Shown here: positions 60,348 through 64,000 of the stretch, in pieces | Position numbering within the stretch: position 1 is the first letter of the stretch | How the letters are laid out: every line of letters starts with the position of its first letter | Source of the DNA: Amycolatopsis eburnea | Lineage (GTDB): Bacteria; Actinomycetota; Actinomycetes; Mycobacteriales; Pseudonocardiaceae | DNA: 64,000 nt | Direction of reading: 5' to 3' | NCBI RefSeq assembly: GCF_003937945.1 | Contig: NZ_RSEC01000063.1 | Coordinates: 248,001 to 312,000, forward strand | Program-made: the position numbers and the translations under genes | Notes under the pieces: model-generated | What the model was told of the DNA's origin: nothing | The model's input: only the letters and a program-made list of their open reading frames with translations | The model's database searches: none

Positions 60348-62603
60348 TCAACCGAGCCCGGCGCTGACGGCGTTCATCAGAACGCCGGTGTCACCCGACA
60401 TCTCCCACGCCATCACGCCGAGGAGACCGCGCTGCTTCAGCCACGTCGTCTTCAGCCCGATCGACCACGCGTCGTCGAACGTCCACCATTGGCCGCCGTT
60501 GCCGGTGTAGCAGGACGTCGCCACCGCGGCCGTGTCGTGGTAGACCGTGCAGCCCGGGACGCTCGCCACCAGGTTCGCGTAGCCGCGCGTCCCCGCTTCC
60601 TCCGCGAACTGGCCTGGTGCGGCGCCAGTCGCGGACTGCCATTCGCCGTTCTTGCCGCCCGCCGCGACGCCCTGCCAGCCGCGGCCGTAGAACGCCAGGC
60701 CCAACGTCAGCCGACGGGGATCGACGCCGGCGTTCGTGTACGCGTTGATCGCCGCTTCCGCGCTGAAGTGGAAGTTGTACGGGTCGTCCGCGTCGGCGTA
60801 CAGGTTGCCCTGGTGGCCGGTGCGGTTCGGCTCCCACGAGTTGTCGCTGCCCGAACCGTGGAAGTCGTAACCCTGCACGTTCGCCACGTCCAGGTAGTTG
60901 AACACGCGGGACAGGTCCCACCCCGCGGCGACCTTGGCGGGGTCGGCCGGGGTGAACGCGTGCAGCTGGTAGCGCTTGCCGGTCGTCGCGCCGTACGCGT
61001 CCAGCTGCGCGCGGAACTCGGCCATCAGCGCGGTCAGGTTGTCCTTGTCGTTGGGGCTCCAGTGGTTGCCGGGGTGGCCGTCGCCGCTCGCCGGCCACTC
61101 CCAGTCGAGGTCGATGCCGTCGAAGATGCCGGCCGCGGTGCCCGGGCCGCCCGCGCCGCCGTAGGGCGCGATGTTGCCCTTCAGCCACGTGTCGACGCAC
61201 GACGAGACGAACTTCTTGCGCGACGCGTCCGTGGCCGCGACGTCGGAGAAGTACTTCGAGTACGTCCAGCCGCCCAGCGACACCAGCACCTTCAGGTTCG
61301 GGTGCTTCGCCTTGAGCTTCTTGAGCTGGTTGAAGTTGCCGCGCAGCGACTCCCAGCCCGTGTCGGCCACGCCGTCCACCGACTGCGCCGCGGAGAACGG
61401 CCGCGAGTAGTCGGCCTCGGCATCGCCCGCGCCGTCACCCTGGTTCGGGTCCTGCGGGTTCGCCGTGGTGCCCTTCGTGACGCCGGACAGGCACGTCAGG
61501 TTCACCGGGTCGATATTCTCGAACGCGTACAGCAGGTGCGTCAGTTTCGCCGCCGCGCCCGAGGTCTCGAGGTTCTTCACGAAGTACTGGCGCCCGTAGA
61601 TGCCCCACTGCACGAAGTAACCGACCTTCGCGTAGCCCGAGACGATGTCGCCGGTCTTCGCGGTCACCGCGGCGCTCGGCGCGGACACGTTGTCGTAGCC
61701 GTCGCGCGCCCGCACCGTGAACGTGTACGAAGTGGACGGTGCCAGCCCGGTCACGACCGCGGACGTCGTGGTCACCGTCGTGGCCAGCACCGAGCCGCGG
61801 TACACGTCGTAGCCGATCACGCCGGTGTTGTCGGTCGACGCCGTCCAGGCCAGGGAGACGCTGCCGGAGTCGGCGGCGGTCGAGCGCAGCCCGGTCGGGG
61901 CGGACGGTGGCTGCGTGTCGTCGGAGGGGCTGTTCGTCGTCACGGACAACGCACTGCTCGCCGGCGACGTGTTCCCCTTGGCGTCCTTGGCCTTCACCGT
62001 GAACGAGTACGCCGTTCCCGGCGTCAGCCCGGAGATCGTCGCGCTCGTCCCGGTCACCGACGCGGCCAGGGAGGTGCCCTGGTAGACGTCGTACCCGGTC
62101 ACCGGCAACGATCCGGCGGCCGACGCGTTCCACGCCAGCGCCACGGTCTTGGTCGTCTTCGTGACCAGCCGGAGCCCGCCGGGCGCGCCCGGGGGAGTGT
62201 CCGGTGAACCGTCGCAGTTGGCGTTGTCCACGCGGCACTGCGCGGGTGTCGCGGCCGCGCTGAGCCGGAACGTCGGGCTGTACGGGTAGGTGTTCCGGCC
62301 CGGCGCCAGTGTCGCGATGTAGTACGCGGGCGTCAGCGTGACCTGCGTGCCGTTCTGGGTGACCGTACCGTTTTCGCCGGTCGAAGCGGTGACGCCGGCG
62401 GGCAGCGTGAAGGTGATCGCCCAGTTGCTCACCGAGGCGGTCCCGGTGTTCGCGACGGTGTAGGTGCCGGTCGTGCCGCTCATCGCCAGGGTGGCGGTCA
62501 GCGAACCGGCCGCGGCGGCGGGTGGCGCGAGGGCCGCGGTGCCACCGAGCGCTATCAGCAAGGCAGCAAGTGCGGAGCGTAGTCGGGTGGGGGTGCGTCT
62601 CAT
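60348..62603 (-). CDS. Secreted GH18 chitinase with CBM2 and two FN3 domains
   Basis: 751 residues. Signal peptide to about 32; CBM2-type chitin/cellulose-binding domain about 33-130; two fibronectin type III domains (PGAPGGLRLV and PPSAPTGLRS, each ending near VTT or AKTGD); GH18 barrel from about 325 with LVSLGGWTYSKYF and the catalytic DxxDxDxE in FDGIDLDWEWP (Glu near 500). It degrades chitin outside the cell. The promoter carries a perfect DasR-type operator, and a strong hairpin terminates the transcript. Confidence 0.95.
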   Translation of the reverse strand: MRRTPTRLRSALAALLIALGGTAALAPPAAAAGSLTATLAMSGTTGTYTVANTGTASVSNWAITFTLPAGVTASTGENGTVTQNGTQVTLTPAYYIATLAPGRNTYPYSPTFRLSAAATPAQCRVDNANCDGSPDTPPGAPGGLRLVTKTTKTVALAWNASAAGSLPVTGYDVYQGTSLAASVTGTSATISGLTPGTAYSFTVKAKDAKGNTSPASSALSVTTNSPSDDTQPPSAPTGLRSTAADSGSVSLAWTASTDNTGVIGYDVYRGSVLATTVTTTSAVVTGLAPSTSYTFTVRARDGYDNVSAPSAAVTAKTGDIVSGYAKVGYFVQWGIYGRQYFVKNLETSGAAAKLTHLLYAFENIDPVNLTCLSGVTKGTTANPQDPNQGDGAGDAEADYSRPFSAAQSVDGVADTGWESLRGNFNQLKKLKAKHPNLKVLVSLGGWTYSKYFSDVAATDASRKKFVSSCVDTWLKGNIAPYGGAGGPGTAAGIFDGIDLDWEWPASGDGHPGNHWSPNDKDNLTALMAEFRAQLDAYGATTGKRYQLHAFTPADPAKVAAGWDLSRVFNYLDVANVQGYDFHGSGSDNSWEPNRTGHQGNLYADADDPYNFHFSAEAAINAYTNAGVDPRRLTLGLAFYGRGWQGVAAGGKNGEWQSATGAAPGQFAEEAGTRGYANLVASVPGCTVYHDTAAVATSCYTGNGGQWWTFDDAWSIGLKTTWLKQRGLLGVMAWEMSGDTGVLMNAVSAGLG

Positions 62604-62639
62604 GGCGGTTCTCCAGACGGCACAAGGGGCGGGGACGAT

Positions 62640-62653
62640 GTGGTCTAGACCAC
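62640..62653. promoter_or_regulatory. DasR operator (dre) before the chitinase
   Basis: GTGGTCTAGACCAC is a perfect 14-bp palindrome containing the full dre core TGGTCTAGACCA. It lies 37 bases before the chitinase start. The palindrome extends further with one mismatch to about 22 bp. Repression by DasR, relieved by glucosamine-6-phosphate-type ligands, is the expected control. Confidence 0.85.
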
Positions 62654-62723
62654 GTCGAATGTAACCCGGTGCGAGGGGAACCGCGCAGGCCCGAACGGCC
62701 GCAACCGCCGTCCGAACGGACGG

Positions 62724-63503
62724 TTAACGGCCCGAGAACGTCGCCTTGCCCGGCCCGTCGGCCAGGAACGACTTGACCGCGCCGCGGAGGTCTTCGGTTT
62801 CGAAGAGCTCGGCCGCGATCGCCGTGATGTGCGCGTTCGCCTCGGGGACGCCGCCGGCGGAGAAGTGGTCGAGGACGCGCTTGGTCGCCGCGTGCGCCCG
62901 GGTCGGCCCCGACGCCAGCTGACGCGCGAACTCCCGCGCCGCCTCGTCGAAGCCCTCGTCCGGCAGGACGCGGTTGACGACGTTCCAGCGCTCCAGCGTG
63001 GCCGCGTCGTAGGTGTCGCCGGTCATCACGAACTCCTTGGCGCGGCCGACACCGGCGCGGGCGGCGAGCCGCTGGGTGCCGCCCATGGTCGGGGTCAGCC
63101 CGACGACCTTCTCGACCAGCCCGAACTTGGCCCGCGCCGCGGCCAGGATGACGTCGCAGGCCACCGCGACCTCGAACGCCCAGGTCAGGCAGAGGCCGTG
63201 GGCGGCGAACACGGTCGGGAACGGCAGGGCCGCGATCCGGTCCGGCACCGCGAGCATCTCGTCGAACAGCACCTTCGCCTCGGCGGGCGAGCCCTGTGCG
63301 TCGAACAGCGAGACGTCGACGCCACCGCTGACGATCTTGCCCTCGGCCCGGATCAGCAGGGCGCGGGCCGGTTCCTCCTCCAGCGAGTCCAGCGCCGACG
63401 CCAGCGAAGACTGCAGCGATGCCGTGTAGAGGTTCAACGGCGGAGCGTCGACGGTCAGGACGGCGAGCCCGCCGTCACGATCGAGGCGGACCTGCTGAGT
63501 CAT
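62724..63503 (-). CDS. Enoyl-CoA hydratase/isomerase family protein
   Basis: 259 residues from ATG at 63503. Crotonase fold: oxyanion-hole region IVSGGVDVSLF and GLCLTWAFEVAVACDVILA, then GLVEKVVGLTPTMGGTQRL with a Glu at the usual catalytic position; the second catalytic Glu is less clear. Members hydrate, isomerise or hydrolyse acyl-CoA. The gene starts two bases after the stop of the PaaX-type regulator, so the two form an operon, suggesting aromatic or fatty acid breakdown. Confidence 0.9.
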   Translation of the reverse strand: MTQQVRLDRDGGLAVLTVDAPPLNLYTASLQSSLASALDSLEEEPARALLIRAEGKIVSGGVDVSLFDAQGSPAEAKVLFDEMLAVPDRIAALPFPTVFAAHGLCLTWAFEVAVACDVILAAARAKFGLVEKVVGLTPTMGGTQRLAARAGVGRAKEFVMTGDTYDAATLERWNVVNRVLPDEGFDEAAREFARQLASGPTRAHAATKRVLDHFSAGGVPEANAHITAIAAELFETEDLRGAVKSFLADGPGKATFSGR

Positions 63504-63505
63504 GT

Positions 63506-64000
63506 TCACCCTGCTTCTTCGGCTTCGACGATGTCGTCCCAATACTGCTGGGCCTCGGGACGCCAGTCGACGTGTTTGTGATGGAACAGTTCCGCGGCTT
63601 TCGTCCCGCTCCACTTCGCCGGGAGGAGCTCGGCGGGCAGCTGCGGGTCGAGGAACGGGAACCGCCGCCACTCGTGGACCAGCTCGGTCTGCGCGCGCAG
63701 CACCGCCCGGCCGCCGGTGGGGTGCAGGCCGGTGAACCGGTCGATGAAGTCCTCGTAGCGGTCCTTGAGCTCGCTCAGGTCCCAGGACCGGGCGACCATG
63801 GACTCCTGCTCGCCGACCTCGCCGTACGCGGCGGTGAACGACATCGCCTGCGCGTCGAGACCCAGCTCGCTGACGATCTGCTGGGCCTCACGCTGGCGGG
63901 ACAGGTCCGGGCTGACCCACACGCCGGCCACCGGCGAACCGAAGCCCGCCCAGGTCAGCCGGGTGCGCAGCCGGTGCCGCAGGTCGCGCTTGGCCTCCGG
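63506..64000 (-). CDS. PaaX-family repressor, partial (5' end outside window)
   Basis: At least 164 C-terminal residues are visible; the frame stays open to the window edge, so the N-terminal winged helix lies beyond 64000. LTWAGFGSPVAGVWVSPD and WDLSELKDRYEDFIDRF are typical PaaX blocks, followed by the C-terminal region WRRFPFLDPQLPAELLP. PaaX represses phenylacetate catabolic genes and is released by phenylacetyl-CoA. The enoyl-CoA hydratase downstream is likely co-regulated; no paa operon is seen here. Confidence 0.9.
   Translation of the reverse strand, partial: PEAKRDLRHRLRTRLTWAGFGSPVAGVWVSPDLSRQREAQQIVSELGLDAQAMSFTAAYGEVGEQESMVARSWDLSELKDRYEDFIDRFTGLHPTGGRAVLRAQTELVHEWRRFPFLDPQLPAELLPAKWSGTKAAELFHHKHVDWRPEAQQYWDDIVEAEEAG

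Overview
The window looks like chromosome of a high-GC actinomycete, most probably Amycolatopsis or another member of the Pseudonocardiaceae. This is an inference. It rests on GC above 70 percent with G/C third positions, on genus-typical genes (SAM-dependent methyltransferase of the DUF574 type, ClpX-zinc-finger small proteins, CsbD, DUF2795), on secreted glycan hydrolases with probable DasR sites, and on the recurring coding word TCCACTGTGGAC.

Region 1 (about 443-25357) is a hybrid NRPS/PKS biosynthetic cluster on the + strand. Nine genes are almost all joined by 4-base stop/start overlaps, so it should be one operon. A 22-codon leader ORF is coupled to the first megasynthase. The lines are: A-PCP-KS (no AT, no ACP), A-PCP-C-PCP, KS-AT(malonyl)-KR-DH-ACP, C-A(Asn)-PCP, and C-A(Ser)-PCP-TE-MFS. 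The last protein fuses a thioesterase that has Cys in place of the nucleophilic Ser to a complete membrane exporter. Two paralogous ATP-grasp ligases, a TauD/AsnO-like Fe/2-oxoglutarate oxygenase and a flavodoxin-fold oxidoreductase follow. By inference the product is a small lipo- or aminoacyl-polyketide ending in (hydroxy)Asn-Ser, possibly released as a strained ring. I do not recognise it as a known pathway.

Region 2 (25441-28594) holds a class A beta-lactamase, a LysR regulator and a second beta-lactamase-fold serine hydrolase. It could be resistance genes for region 1 or ordinary chromosomal neighbours.

Region 3 (29067-38863) is mixed housekeeping: isochorismatase-like hydrolase, L7/L12-like membrane protein, DUF2795, a complete selenocysteine insertion locus (selD, tRNA-Sec, selA, selB), a haloacetate-dehalogenase-like hydrolase, CsbD, a cation/proton antiporter, a zinc-finger protein and an odd cytochrome P450.

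Region 4 (38869-53706) has a secreted GH78 alpha-L-rhamnosidase, a sensor kinase/regulator/membrane protein/DJ-1 operon, and a tightly joined pair of a GT4-GT2 fusion with a HemN/HemW-like radical SAM enzyme of unknown product. It continues with a GH25 muramidase, a GerW-like protein, a GDSL hydrolase and a zinc-finger regulator behind a TetR-type operator.

Region 5 (53696-58910) contains a DUF574 methyltransferase and a frameshifted pentapeptide-repeat membrane protein. It also contains a 2-kb decayed integrative element in tRNA-Pro, bounded by 35-bp direct repeats and carrying a low-GC DUF4145 gene, a 156-bp inverted repeat and a broken tyrosine integrase.

Region 6 (59030-64000) has an alginate-lyase-fold enzyme and a GH18 chitinase, each behind a DasR-like operator, then an enoyl-CoA hydratase and a PaaX-type repressor that runs off the right edge.
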